Positions 23,808 through 32,067 of a DNA stretch of 37,802 nt are shown one piece after another; within the stretch, counting starts at the first letter, position 1; every line of letters starts with the position of its first letter. Location: the NCBI GenBank assembly GCA_023228145.1, contig JALOBU010000031.1, positions 1-37,802 on the forward strand, read 5' to 3'. The notes below the pieces were generated by a model. That model was not told where the DNA came from and made no database searches. It worked only from the letters and a program-made list of their open reading frames with translations. The position numbers and the translations under genes are program-made. The stretch comes from Bacteroidales bacterium. Its GTDB lineage: Bacteria; Bacteroidota; Bacteroidia; Bacteroidales; CAIWKO01.

Positions 23808-24974
23808 ATGAAACCGAATATACATACCTCAGTACAGCTCAACATTTTCAACGAAATCGCCAATGGGCGCTTAAGACCGTTCCTTCCCGAAAACTCTAAA
23901 TTGAGTAAAATCAAACATTTAGTACGTGACGAAAATACCATGACCATCCTCAAAGCAACCGACAAAAAATTAGTCCGCAAGCTTCTGGATGAGATGGACA
24001 TTACTATTTATGGCTACCGTTCTCTTGATGACATTCTCATTGACATTAAAGAAGATGATACAGGTAAGATAGCAGATGTAACTATTAGACCGCGTAAACA
24101 TTATGATCTTAATGACTTTATCGACATTCCCCCGGCGCCGGATCAGAAATCGGCTTACTTCCTCACCCTGATGGCGGACGAGTTCGAACGCATCAAGATA
24201 CGATCAAACAAGTTCCTCGAATCTATTGATTCTACAGAGAAACTTTCCTTATACGCCAATAAGCACATCCAGAAAACCAAGCAGATTGCCCATGATGCGC
24301 GTATTGCCTTTTCAAAGCTTCAGGACAAAGGCACATTTATAACCGACAACTCCGATGTTTACATCCTTTTTGTCCTGAACCTTTTTTTGATTCGCCTTAT
24401 TGTTTATTACCGGAAATTCTTTAAACCCTTTGTGATTCCTGTCAACGAAACCGAGGAAGAGCTTCGCCTGGAGTTTTTCCATTCCCTTCCGGTCCGCAAA
24501 AAATATCCGTATATCTTCCGGTATATGCCTGTCCCGAAAAACGAGGATTATATCGCCCATGATACGGGCAATTCAGCAGATCAAAAAAAGTCCTACCCTG
24601 ATTTTCCGCACCTTTACGGAGCTTCGACTCCTGCGGAGCTCGACTGCTCTGATGCGACTATTTTTGACAAAAAGTCGCACCCCGTCAATCAAGAGGTTCA
24701 GAACTTTGAAAAATATCCTGTGAATTGCCAGGTTAATGTTCTTGTCGATCATTTTCTGACTTTATCTACAAAAAGCTACATGGGCGGACTACCAGTTTTC
24801 AGCATGAAACCCGCTCAGATTGCTGATTTTATTGAAAGAAACTTCATTGACAAGGATCGAAATGATTTCAGTTCTTCAACACTCCGTACTCTTCTGAAAC
24901 CCTACAGGGCTGATAAGCGACTAAAATCTGGCAGCCCGAAACGCATTGATTCATCGCACTTGTACGGTGTTTAA
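23808..24974 (+). CDS. Element core protein of unknown function
   Basis: This 388-residue soluble protein lies between the two small HTH genes. The N-terminal 120 residues are mixed alpha/beta (LRPFLPENSKLSKIKHLVRD). The middle is helical with a hydrophobic stretch (VYILFVLNLFLIRLIVYYRK, about 183-202) that could be buried or membrane-touching. The C-terminal 80 residues (MKPAQIADFIERNFIDKDRN, then SSSTLRTLLKPYRADKR) look like a small DNA-binding module. Position and layout recall regulators such as RteC in Bacteroides elements, but the similarity I can see is weak and I do not assign it. A TAATTTTG at 23796-23803 lies only 4 bp before the ATG. Confidence 0.75.
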   Translation: MKPNIHTSVQLNIFNEIANGRLRPFLPENSKLSKIKHLVRDENTMTILKATDKKLVRKLLDEMDITIYGYRSLDDILIDIKEDDTGKIADVTIRPRKHYDLNDFIDIPPAPDQKSAYFLTLMADEFERIKIRSNKFLESIDSTEKLSLYANKHIQKTKQIAHDARIAFSKLQDKGTFITDNSDVYILFVLNLFLIRLIVYYRKFFKPFVIPVNETEEELRLEFFHSLPVRKKYPYIFRYMPVPKNEDYIAHDTGNSADQKKSYPDFPHLYGASTPAELDCSDATIFDKKSHPVNQEVQNFEKYPVNCQVNVLVDHFLTLSTKSYMGGLPVFSMKPAQIADFIERNFIDKDRNDFSSSTLRTLLKPYRADKRLKSGSPKRIDSSHLYGV

Positions 24975-25162
24975 TTTCCATTAGTCCACTGCGAATTTTT
25001 TGCGACCTTTTTTTTCATTGAGGAATTTTTTCTTCCTCATTCCTTTGCCTTAGTTTTTTGTTGCAACCAAAAATCGTGTACAATCGGCTGCATTCTGAAA
25101 CCTCAAAAGCAATGATAGGATAGGAGTGGGGCCACATTAAAAAATTTTAAAATTAAAAAATC

Positions 25163-25444
25163 ATGGAAATTATCACCTTCGAATCCCAGACATTTCAGGA
25201 TCTCATCAAAAAAATTGATGGCATCAATGCAAGCATCGAAAAAGCTATTGGCAGACCCATTCTTGGTGACGATTGGCTTGACATCCAGGACACTTGTCAG
25301 CTGTTAAAAGTATCAAAACGAACCCTCCAAACCTACCGTGACAACGGTACGCTGAGCTTTTCCCAGATCGGTGGCAAAATATACTTCAAAGCCTCCGACC
25401 TCCGTTCACACCTCGAAAAGCACTACATCAAAGCCTTCAAATAG
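25163..25444 (+). CDS. Small HTH protein, excisionase-like (copy 2)
   Basis: This 93-residue paralogue of the protein at 23302-23586 shares the block VSKRTLQTYRDNG exactly and SFSQIGGKIYFKASD with it. The N-terminal coiled-coil half is more diverged (MEIITFESQTFQDLIKKIDG). Both genes share an A-rich leader ending AAAATC just before the ATG, so they arose by duplication including the start region. It is encoded just ahead of the primase-helicase and may control its expression or element replication while copy 1 serves excision, or the reverse. Confidence 0.85.
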   Translation: MEIITFESQTFQDLIKKIDGINASIEKAIGRPILGDDWLDIQDTCQLLKVSKRTLQTYRDNGTLSFSQIGGKIYFKASDLRSHLEKHYIKAFK

Positions 25445-25471
25445 AGCTTTTACACCGCTTCGACTTTGCCA

Positions 25472-25507
25472 CCCCACGCTGACTGAGCTCATCGAAGTCA
25501 GCTGGGG
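25472..25507. repeat. Palindrome after HTH copy 2
   Basis: CCCCACGCTGACT (25472-25484) pairs with AGTCAGCTGGGG (25496-25507) with one bulge, loop GAGCTCATCGA. It is a possible terminator or REP-like unit; no T run follows. Confidence 0.6.
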
Positions 25508-25524
25508 CCTCATGGCAAACCTGC

Positions 25525-25640
25525 AACTTGCAACTTGCCAACTTGTAACTTGCTCCTTCTACCATTTACCCTCTACCATACTACCATCTACCCTTTACCC
25601 TTCTACCAATTACCCAATACCTTTTACCTTTCCACTTTCA
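25525..25640. repeat. Iteron-like tract before the primase-helicase
   Basis: Four AACTTG words occur at 25525, 25532, 25540 and 25547 (7-8 bp steps). Then come about ten TACC words up to about 25628, in a C/T-rich, almost G-free strand. It fills the gap between HTH copy 2 and the primase-helicase start and could be an origin-type binding region. Confidence 0.5.
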
Positions 25641-25658
25641 CCTTTTAACTTTCACCTT

Positions 25659-27788
25659 ATGAATATCACCAAAGATAGCATCCTCTCCAAAGTAACCGCC
25701 TACGACATTCTCAATCACTTCTTGCATCCTTACAACACGCGCGGCGGCAACCTCACAGCAGGTCAGCACATCAGCAACCCTTTCTTGCGTGAAAAGCAGC
25801 AAACCCCATCCTTCAACCTCTATTTTTCCTCACAAAGCCGTGACTGGCGCTTCAAAGACTTCGCCACCGGCGATGATGGCTCCTGCTTCGACTTGGTAAT
25901 GAAACTCTACTCTTGTTCTTTTCCGGAAGCATTGGAACACATCAACTCCATGATGTCCCTCGGACTTACCGATGATAATGCTCAGAGTATTTTGACACCA
26001 AGTTTGCACGCCTCGGTAAATGAAATTGCTTTCCCTTCATCTTCCCTTCGTGTGCGCGGATTCACTCACAAAGAACTTGCCTGGTGGTTGCAATACGGCA
26101 TCACCGTTCCGGTTTTGGACCGCTTTCACCTCAGCTCCGTCGAAACTTTTTCTGCAAAAAACCGTGATGGCCGGTCATACACCATCACCAGCAACGACAA
26201 CTTTCCGGTCTATGCTTATATACACCATTCCTGGGCAAAACTATACAAACCACTCGACACCAAATTCCGCTTTCAGTACCTTGGTAACAAGCCTGAAAAT
26301 TTTCTTTTCGGCATGGAACAGCTTCCTGATTTCTCTGAATACATTTTTATTACTGGAGGCGAAAAAGATGTCATGTCTCTTGCCGCTCATGGCCTCTCTG
26401 CCGTGTCCCTGAATAGTGAAACAGCAAACCTCCCTGCCGAAACCCTCAAAACTCTTCAATCCCGATGCAAGCATGTGATGATACTTTACGATATCGATGC
26501 CACCGGAAAAGCCCAATCCGAAAAACTCTCAAAACAACACGGACTGAAAAAGATCACCCTGCCGGATATGCCTGATGGCAAAGACATTTCCGACTTCTTC
26601 CGTCTCAAAATGAATCCTGAAACCATCAACGAACTTGCTTCAGCAGCCCTTGTCCCGGGCGTGACAGCACCTATACCGGTGCCCGATATATCCCGCCTCG
26701 ACAAAGTCCTTAAAACCCGTGAGGTCCTTGCTGTCAACAAATCTCAGAAGATCATTTTTTCAAACCCCATCCTGAGCCAGAACGAAAACCCTGTTTTCTT
26801 CCCCAAGACCATCAACGTGCTCCAGGGAAAAGCCGGTGTCCATAAAAGCCGCCTGGCACAGATCATCTGCAGTTCCCTGCTCAAAACCCCCGAATGCTCA
26901 AAAGAGTTTCTTGGCTTCCATGCCGATATTTTCAAATCCTATGCTATTTGTTATGTGGACACCGAACGCAACCTTTCCGAGCAGCTCCCTTATGCCTTGC
27001 AGCAGATTCAGGTCATGGCCGGCTACGAAATCGAAGACAATCCCGATAACTTCGACTACATTTCCCTGCTCGAGTTTGAACGTAAAGAACGTTTCGAGGT
27101 TCTCAATGAATATTTAGAACATGTCCGCACCAAGTACAGCCGCCATATTTTTATTGTGCTCGATGTCATTACTGACTGCGTTTACAACTTCAACGATGCA
27201 AAGGACAGCATGGCTCTGATTGACATGATGAACATAACCATCAACCGTTACGATGTCACCTTCCTTTGCCTCATCCACGAGAACCCTGGCAGCGTTGACA
27301 AGGCCCGTGGCCACCTGGGTACCGAAATAATGAATAAGGCTTCCACCGTCATTCAGGTTGGTTTTGAAAAAGATTCTGAACGCAAGGAAATGGATCTCGT
27401 CAAAGTCGCTTACCTCAAATGTCGGAGTTCCAAAAAACACGAACCTTTTTATGTCCAGTACTCCGATGAAGACAACTCCCTCGTCCTTGCCGATCAGGAT
27501 GTTGTTTTTGAATTGATGCAGCACAAGAAACAAAAAGCCAGCTCCCTTGATATTATTGAAAAAATTGAAATTATTTTATCCGAACCCTTATCCCGTCGTG
27601 AGATTCTTTCTCAGTTATGCCAGGAGTTTAGTTGTACTGAAAGATTAATGGATGACCGCCTCCGTGAGATCATCGACACCAAAGCCATCCTTCGCGACAA
27701 AGATTACAAAGATTGCCACCTTGTCAAAGAAAAACAGGGTAAAACATTAATCTACCGCCTCCAACCCATTTCCCTCGAATTATTTTGA
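25659..27788 (+). CDS. Primase-helicase (TOPRIM plus RecA-like ATPase)
   Basis: From the ATG at 25659 the protein has 709 residues. Residues 14-100 resemble a degenerate CHC2 primase N-domain without the zinc cysteines (TPSFNLYFSSQSRDWRFKDF). Residues 225-315 are a TOPRIM domain with GGEKD (233-237), YDIDATG (277-283) and DGKDISDF. Residues 385-600 are a RecA-like ATPase with the loop GKAGVHKS (390-397), Walker B FIVLDVI and the sensor CLIHENPG. The C-terminus looks like a winged helix. It should prime and unwind DNA for element replication. The frame is open upstream to 25371, but that stretch overlaps the previous gene and a repeat tract and is not credible coding sequence. Confidence 0.88.
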   Translation: MNITKDSILSKVTAYDILNHFLHPYNTRGGNLTAGQHISNPFLREKQQTPSFNLYFSSQSRDWRFKDFATGDDGSCFDLVMKLYSCSFPEALEHINSMMSLGLTDDNAQSILTPSLHASVNEIAFPSSSLRVRGFTHKELAWWLQYGITVPVLDRFHLSSVETFSAKNRDGRSYTITSNDNFPVYAYIHHSWAKLYKPLDTKFRFQYLGNKPENFLFGMEQLPDFSEYIFITGGEKDVMSLAAHGLSAVSLNSETANLPAETLKTLQSRCKHVMILYDIDATGKAQSEKLSKQHGLKKITLPDMPDGKDISDFFRLKMNPETINELASAALVPGVTAPIPVPDISRLDKVLKTREVLAVNKSQKIIFSNPILSQNENPVFFPKTINVLQGKAGVHKSRLAQIICSSLLKTPECSKEFLGFHADIFKSYAICYVDTERNLSEQLPYALQQIQVMAGYEIEDNPDNFDYISLLEFERKERFEVLNEYLEHVRTKYSRHIFIVLDVITDCVYNFNDAKDSMALIDMMNITINRYDVTFLCLIHENPGSVDKARGHLGTEIMNKASTVIQVGFEKDSERKEMDLVKVAYLKCRSSKKHEPFYVQYSDEDNSLVLADQDVVFELMQHKKQKASSLDIIEKIEIILSEPLSRREILSQLCQEFSCTERLMDDRLREIIDTKAILRDKDYKDCHLVKEKQGKTLIYRLQPISLELF

Positions 27789-27855
27789 CCTAAAGACTGG
27801 CCTTCAGGAAATTTCGTTGCAAAACAAGGTTTGTTTTTAGCTTGTTAAGAGCGAT

Positions 27856-27982
27856 GGCCCGTCATAACGGCGGGCCGGCGTTGGCGTGAATAATAAAAAC
27901 ATAGAAAATCGCTGAAGGGGCTTGTAAAGCCTTTGCCTTCGTTCCGAAGGCACTACTTCAGCTGATTTTCACGTTTTTATTA
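27856..27982. other. Strongly structured element (three-way junction)
   Basis: A long imperfect stem pairs TAATAAAAAC...GCTGAAG (27891-27917) with CTTCAG...GTTTTTATTA (27956-27982), 26 bp with two small bulges. Inside are two hairpins: GGCTT GTA AAGCC (27919-27931) and TGCCTTCG TTC CGAAGGCA (27934-27952). A further hairpin, GGCCCG / CGGGCC (27856-27861 / 27871-27876), lies just left. No coding frame spans it. It sits between the replication gene and the cargo operon. An origin, an oriT or a structured RNA are all possible. Confidence 0.7.
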
Positions 27983-28020
27983 GTGCGGGTGGAAACATCG
28001 TTATGACTATCCTTTTTGGT

Positions 28021-28046
28021 AACTTTTTTGGATAAGCAAAAAAGTT
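28021..28046. repeat. Stem-loop
   Basis: AACTTTTTTG (28021-28030) and CAAAAAAGTT (28037-28046) form a perfect 10-bp stem with a 6-nt loop. Between here and the promoter at 28444 I see no gene I trust. Confidence 0.6.
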
Positions 28047-28443
28047 AAAATAAAAAAATAGTCAATAAATCACAAAATACTAACATACTCTATCAAAGTA
28101 TTGCTTAAATACATGATTTCATCAAAATCGCAAGTTTTACACCGCTTCCTCACAACCACAACGTTTGAACGTTTGAAGGCACATATATATGCGTTTCCAT
28201 CGTTCCAACGTAAATGCAGCGTTTTTCTCCCTTTTGTTTTATTAAATTTGTAATTCACACATTATTAATGAGCTGCATTTATTAAGTGTAATTTTTACCT
28301 ATTTTTATATATGTGTTTAGTTTAAATTTGTACAATTTTATAACATATTTATACAACTATCACCAAATAAGCTATTTAGATAAATTATTGCTTTTGTAAA
28401 TAAAAATTTATAAACATTTTGAATAAAATAATAATCTTTTTTC

Positions 28444-28473
28444 TTGCTATTTGCATTTTTTTTCGTATATTTG
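28444..28473 (+). promoter_or_regulatory. Promoter of the ten-gene defence operon
   Basis: TTG (28444-28446), exactly 19 bp, then TATATTTG (28466-28473). It lies 29 bp before the ATG at 28503 and sets that start. No other promoter of this quality was noted before 37311. Confidence 0.75.
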
Positions 28474-28502
28474 CACAAGGTTTTGAATATAATTATAAAA
28501 TA

Positions 28503-29063
28503 ATGACAAAAATTCCACTTAAAGACATTTCTGATATCCGTTTCGGTTTTTATAGTAAATCTGCATCCAAAGGCAAATATAACTATATTCAGGCTAACTA
28601 CTTTGACAACAATGGTTTTCTTATAAACCCTTCCGATAGTTTTATCAACATCGGGGACAAGGATCTATCCCATATACTACAGGACGGTGATGTTCTTTTT
28701 ATAAGCAAAGGCTTCCGGTACTTTGCCTGGTGTTATCATAATGACTTTGGTCCCGCTGTTGCTTCAGCTATCTTCTTCGTGATACGCCCTGACATAAATA
28801 AGGTACTACCAGAATATCTGACTACTTTCTTTAATTTACCAAAGAATCAGGAATTTTTCAAACAGTTCGGTGCCGGTAGTTCCATTCCGTCTATTCGTAA
28901 ATCCGAACTCGGAAGTTTAATGATTCCGGTTTTACCTGTTTCAATGCAGAAAAATGTCGTTGCATTGAATTCATTGTACCGAAAGGACTTTGAATTATCA
29001 TCCCAATTGTTAAAATATAAAACTGAATTGTACCAATCCGTAATTTCAAATATTTTAAAATAA
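28503..29063 (+). CDS. Half-size type I specificity subunit (single TRD)
   Basis: This 186-residue protein has one target-recognition domain (about 5-140: IPLKDISDIRFGFY, ILQDGDVLFISKGF, FGAGSSIPSIRKSELGSLMI) followed by one helical conserved region (about 145-186). Full HsdS has two of each. Half-size subunits can dimerise to restore a two-site subunit, and some act as regulators of specificity. It is the first gene of the operon, 5 bp before hsdM, while a full-length HsdS is encoded three genes later. An open frame extends to 28419 but crosses the promoter, so the ATG at 28503 is preferred. Confidence 0.8.
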   Translation: MTKIPLKDISDIRFGFYSKSASKGKYNYIQANYFDNNGFLINPSDSFINIGDKDLSHILQDGDVLFISKGFRYFAWCYHNDFGPAVASAIFFVIRPDINKVLPEYLTTFFNLPKNQEFFKQFGAGSSIPSIRKSELGSLMIPVLPVSMQKNVVALNSLYRKDFELSSQLLKYKTELYQSVISNILK

Positions 29064-29068
29064 AATTC

Positions 29069-30598
29069 ATGGAACAGAAAAAAATCAATCAGAAGGAAAT
29101 TAATAATATTGTTTGGAAAGCATGCGACACCTTTCGGGGTGTTGTTGACCCCTCACAATACAAAGATTATGTTCTTACAATGTTATTTCTTAAATATGTT
29201 TCAGATGTCTGGAAAGATAAAAAAGCACTTTACTCCGAAAAATATGAGGGAGACCTTGTGCGGATCGAACGGGCTATGCGTAACGAACGCTTTCAGTTAC
29301 CTGACGCAAGTACCTTTGACTTTCTTTATGAAAAACGTAACGAAGCCAATTTAGGCGAGTTGATTGACATTGCGCTTACCGGTCTTGAAGACGAAAACCG
29401 TAATAAACTGGCAAACGTTTTCCGCAATATCTCCTTTAATTCTGAAGCAGTCTTCGGACAGACCAAAGAGCGTAACCGCATCCTTAAAAATCTTTTGGTT
29501 GACTTTTCTTCACTCGATCTTCAGCCATCCCATCTCGAAGGTAACGATGTTATTGGTGATGCCTATGAATATCTGATAGCACAGTTTGCCGGTGCTGCAG
29601 GAAAAAAAGCCGGTGAATTTTACACGCCAAGCCAGGTATCTGAGTTGCTTGCCAAACTCGTGGAGCCAAAACCCGGCAACAGAATTTGTGACCCGGCTTG
29701 CGGTTCTGGTTCGTTATTAATAAAAGTTTCTGGTGAAGTGGGCAGTACAAATTACTCTCTTTACGGACAGGAAGCTATTGGCAGCACCTGGGCCTTATGT
29801 CGTATGAACATGTTCCTGCACGAGCAGGATAATGCTACCATTGAATGGGGCGATACGTTGAACAACCCAAAATTGCTGGAAGGCGAAAAACTGATGAAAT
29901 TCAATATTGTTGTTGCAAATCCTCCGTTCTCACTCGATAAATGGGGTGCTGAACATGCCGCTGCCGATCAGTATAGTCGTTTTCATCGCGGTATTCCGCC
30001 CAAAAGTAAAGGCGACTATGCTTTCATTTCCCACATGATCGAAACCACATACGAAGATATAGGCAAGGTTGGTGTTATCGTTCCTCATGGTGTACTCTTC
30101 CGGGGAAGTTCCGAAGGAGTTATTCGTAAGAAATTTATCGAAGAAAATCTGCTCGAGGCAGTCATTGGCCTCCCTGCAAACCTTTTCTATGGGACAGGAA
30201 TCCCTGCGGCTATCCTCATATTTAATCGTGGAAAAAAGGGAAATAAAGATGTGTTGTTCATTGATGCCAGCCGCGAATATGAACCGGGTAAAAATCAAAA
30301 CATCCTTCGTGCCGGGGATATAAATCATATTGTTGATACCTTTAAGGCCTTTAAATCATCACCATCCTGCACTTCTGAAACTGGTGTGGTAATTGAAAAT
30401 AAATATGCGTATCGTGCCACCATAAATGATATTAAAGAGAACGATTTCAACCTGAACATTCCCCGTTATGTCGACACATTTGAAGAAGAACCTGAAGTGG
30501 ATATTCCGGCAACTAAAACCGAAATATCAAAGCTAAAAACGGAACTCGCAGAAGTGGAAAAACAAATGGAGAATTATTTAAAAGAATTAGGATTTTAA
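29069..30598 (+). CDS. hsdM: Type I N6-adenine DNA methyltransferase subunit
   Basis: This 509-residue protein has an N-terminal HsdM helical domain (about 1-140) and a Rossmann methylase core. The AdoMet-binding motif DPACGSG is at 208-214 and the catalytic motif NPPF at 284-287, marking an adenine-N6 methylase. The C-terminus (about 480-509) is a coiled coil that contacts the specificity subunit. It methylates host DNA at sites chosen by HsdS. It is intact and of normal length. It lies between the half-size and full-length specificity genes, with a Fic gene interposed. Confidence 0.95.
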   Translation: MEQKKINQKEINNIVWKACDTFRGVVDPSQYKDYVLTMLFLKYVSDVWKDKKALYSEKYEGDLVRIERAMRNERFQLPDASTFDFLYEKRNEANLGELIDIALTGLEDENRNKLANVFRNISFNSEAVFGQTKERNRILKNLLVDFSSLDLQPSHLEGNDVIGDAYEYLIAQFAGAAGKKAGEFYTPSQVSELLAKLVEPKPGNRICDPACGSGSLLIKVSGEVGSTNYSLYGQEAIGSTWALCRMNMFLHEQDNATIEWGDTLNNPKLLEGEKLMKFNIVVANPPFSLDKWGAEHAAADQYSRFHRGIPPKSKGDYAFISHMIETTYEDIGKVGVIVPHGVLFRGSSEGVIRKKFIEENLLEAVIGLPANLFYGTGIPAAILIFNRGKKGNKDVLFIDASREYEPGKNQNILRAGDINHIVDTFKAFKSSPSCTSETGVVIENKYAYRATINDIKENDFNLNIPRYVDTFEEEPEVDIPATKTEISKLKTELAEVEKQMENYLKELGF

Positions 30599-30609
30599 AA
30601 TTTATTATT

Positions 30610-32067
30610 ATGACAAAAATCGAAAACTTCAACAAAGTTGATACTCTTAAAAATCAATTATTGAGATTACAGCCACTAAAACCACAGGATGAACAACGCC
30701 TATGGAAAAAATTCAGGTTGGAATGGAACTTTAATTCAAATCATTTGGAAGGTAATACTCTAACATATGGACATACTGAATTATTATTGATTTTTGATAA
30801 AATCTCGGGGGATTATTCAGGACGTGAAATTGAAGAAATGAAAGCTCATGATGTCGCCATAAAAATGGTGGTTGATCTTTCTCAGGATAATGAACGCGAC
30901 CTTACAGAAAGTTTCATTCGGCAACTAAATGCAATATTGCTTGTCCGTCCTTTTTGGAAAGAAGCGATCACTCCAGATGGTCAACCTACAAGAAAAGAGA
31001 TAATACCCGGTAGCTATAAACAAACCTCAAATTCTGTGCGGCTCGAAAATGGAGAAATATTTCATTATGCTTCTCCTGAAGACACGCCAATTTTGATGAA
31101 GGATTTGATGGATTTTTATAGAGCACAATCAGCAGACAGCAAGGTGCACCCCTTGAGGTTGGCTGCTATGATGCATTATAAATTCGTTCGTATCCATCCG
31201 TTTGATGATGGTAATGGACGCGTTGCAAGGCTGCTGACTAATTATGTATTACTAAAAAATGGCTTTCCTCCGATAATTATTAAAGATAGCGAAAAGAAAG
31301 AATATCTGATGGCTTTAAATAAAGCCGATACCGGTGATTTGGATGCATTTGTAAGGTATATTGAAAATCAATTGTTGTGGTCATTGGAAATCTCAATAAA
31401 AGCTGCAAATGGTGAAAGTATTGAAGAAATAGGCGATCTGGATAAAAAAGTACAATTACTAAAGAAATCCCTTAAAGCAAAAAATAAAATTGTACTAAAA
31501 AGTAAAAATTCAGTTGAAAGAATCATTAACGATGTTTATATAAAGTATCTTAAAGCTTTGGAGATAGAATTAAATCGATTTAAGAGCTTGTTTAAATCAA
31601 GTGATTGGTTTTATAACAAAGGCGCTACTACGGCTATAAATACATTCCCTGTTAGCCCATTTGCTGTTGATAAATTTGAAAATATAATTCAGCATTTAAT
31701 TGGTTTTGCGAAAAATGGTTCAGAAAGCAAATATGAAGTTCGTTTATTCCTTAATAGATTTAATGATGAGGATGATAGTTTCAATATACATATGATTTGT
31801 GATATTGTGTTCGAGCAACGGTATTTTAATATTAAGATGTTAATTGGGCCTAAAGAAATTGATGAAAAAATAGTAAGGTCTTTAGTATTGATTTCTGACC
31901 CTGAATTTTCTAAAAAAATCAAAAAAATTGCTTTTGAGAAAAATAAATATAATGACATTTATTCTGAGGAATTTATTAAAACATGGGCAGTAAATGTTGC
32001 AAATAGTCTTTTTGATTATATGGAGACACAGGCAAACGAATTAGAACTTCGTAGAAAAAAGCTATAA
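30610..32067 (+). CDS. Fic-domain protein (putative AMP transferase)
   Basis: This 485-residue protein has the complete Fic motif HPFDDGNGRVAR at 196-207 (catalytic His196, with Asp/Gly/Asn/Arg all present). Near the N-terminus is the inhibitory motif SNHLEGN (43-49, S-x-x-x-E-G/N), as in self-inhibited class II Fic proteins. Fic enzymes transfer AMP or other phosphate groups to proteins. Residues about 255-485 are an extra domain (coiled coil near 275-300, then mixed alpha/beta) that I do not recognise and that may define the target. It follows hsdM by 11 bp and its stop overlaps the hsdS start (TAATG). Confidence 0.9.
   Translation: MTKIENFNKVDTLKNQLLRLQPLKPQDEQRLWKKFRLEWNFNSNHLEGNTLTYGHTELLLIFDKISGDYSGREIEEMKAHDVAIKMVVDLSQDNERDLTESFIRQLNAILLVRPFWKEAITPDGQPTRKEIIPGSYKQTSNSVRLENGEIFHYASPEDTPILMKDLMDFYRAQSADSKVHPLRLAAMMHYKFVRIHPFDDGNGRVARLLTNYVLLKNGFPPIIIKDSEKKEYLMALNKADTGDLDAFVRYIENQLLWSLEISIKAANGESIEEIGDLDKKVQLLKKSLKAKNKIVLKSKNSVERIINDVYIKYLKALEIELNRFKSLFKSSDWFYNKGATTAINTFPVSPFAVDKFENIIQHLIGFAKNGSESKYEVRLFLNRFNDEDDSFNIHMICDIVFEQRYFNIKMLIGPKEIDEKIVRSLVLISDPEFSKKIKKIAFEKNKYNDIYSEEFIKTWAVNVANSLFDYMETQANELELRRKKL

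Noticed and set aside
23808..24974. Assignment as RteC
   Set aside because: The position in the element and the C-terminal helices recall RteC, but I could not identify a firm motif, so the gene is left unassigned.
25371..25658. N-terminal extension of the primase-helicase
   Set aside because: It overlaps the HTH gene in another frame, runs through a palindrome and a low-complexity repeat tract, and the credible fold begins at the ATG at 25659.
28070..28258. 62-residue minus-strand frame with a C-x-x-C motif
   Set aside because: It needs a GTG start, has no promoter element I can see and no family I recognise. It could be real, but I cannot support it.
28419..28502. N-terminal extension of the half-size HsdS that looks like a signal peptide
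   Set aside because: It spans the operon promoter (28444-28473), so it would lie before the transcription start. A secreted specificity subunit makes no sense.
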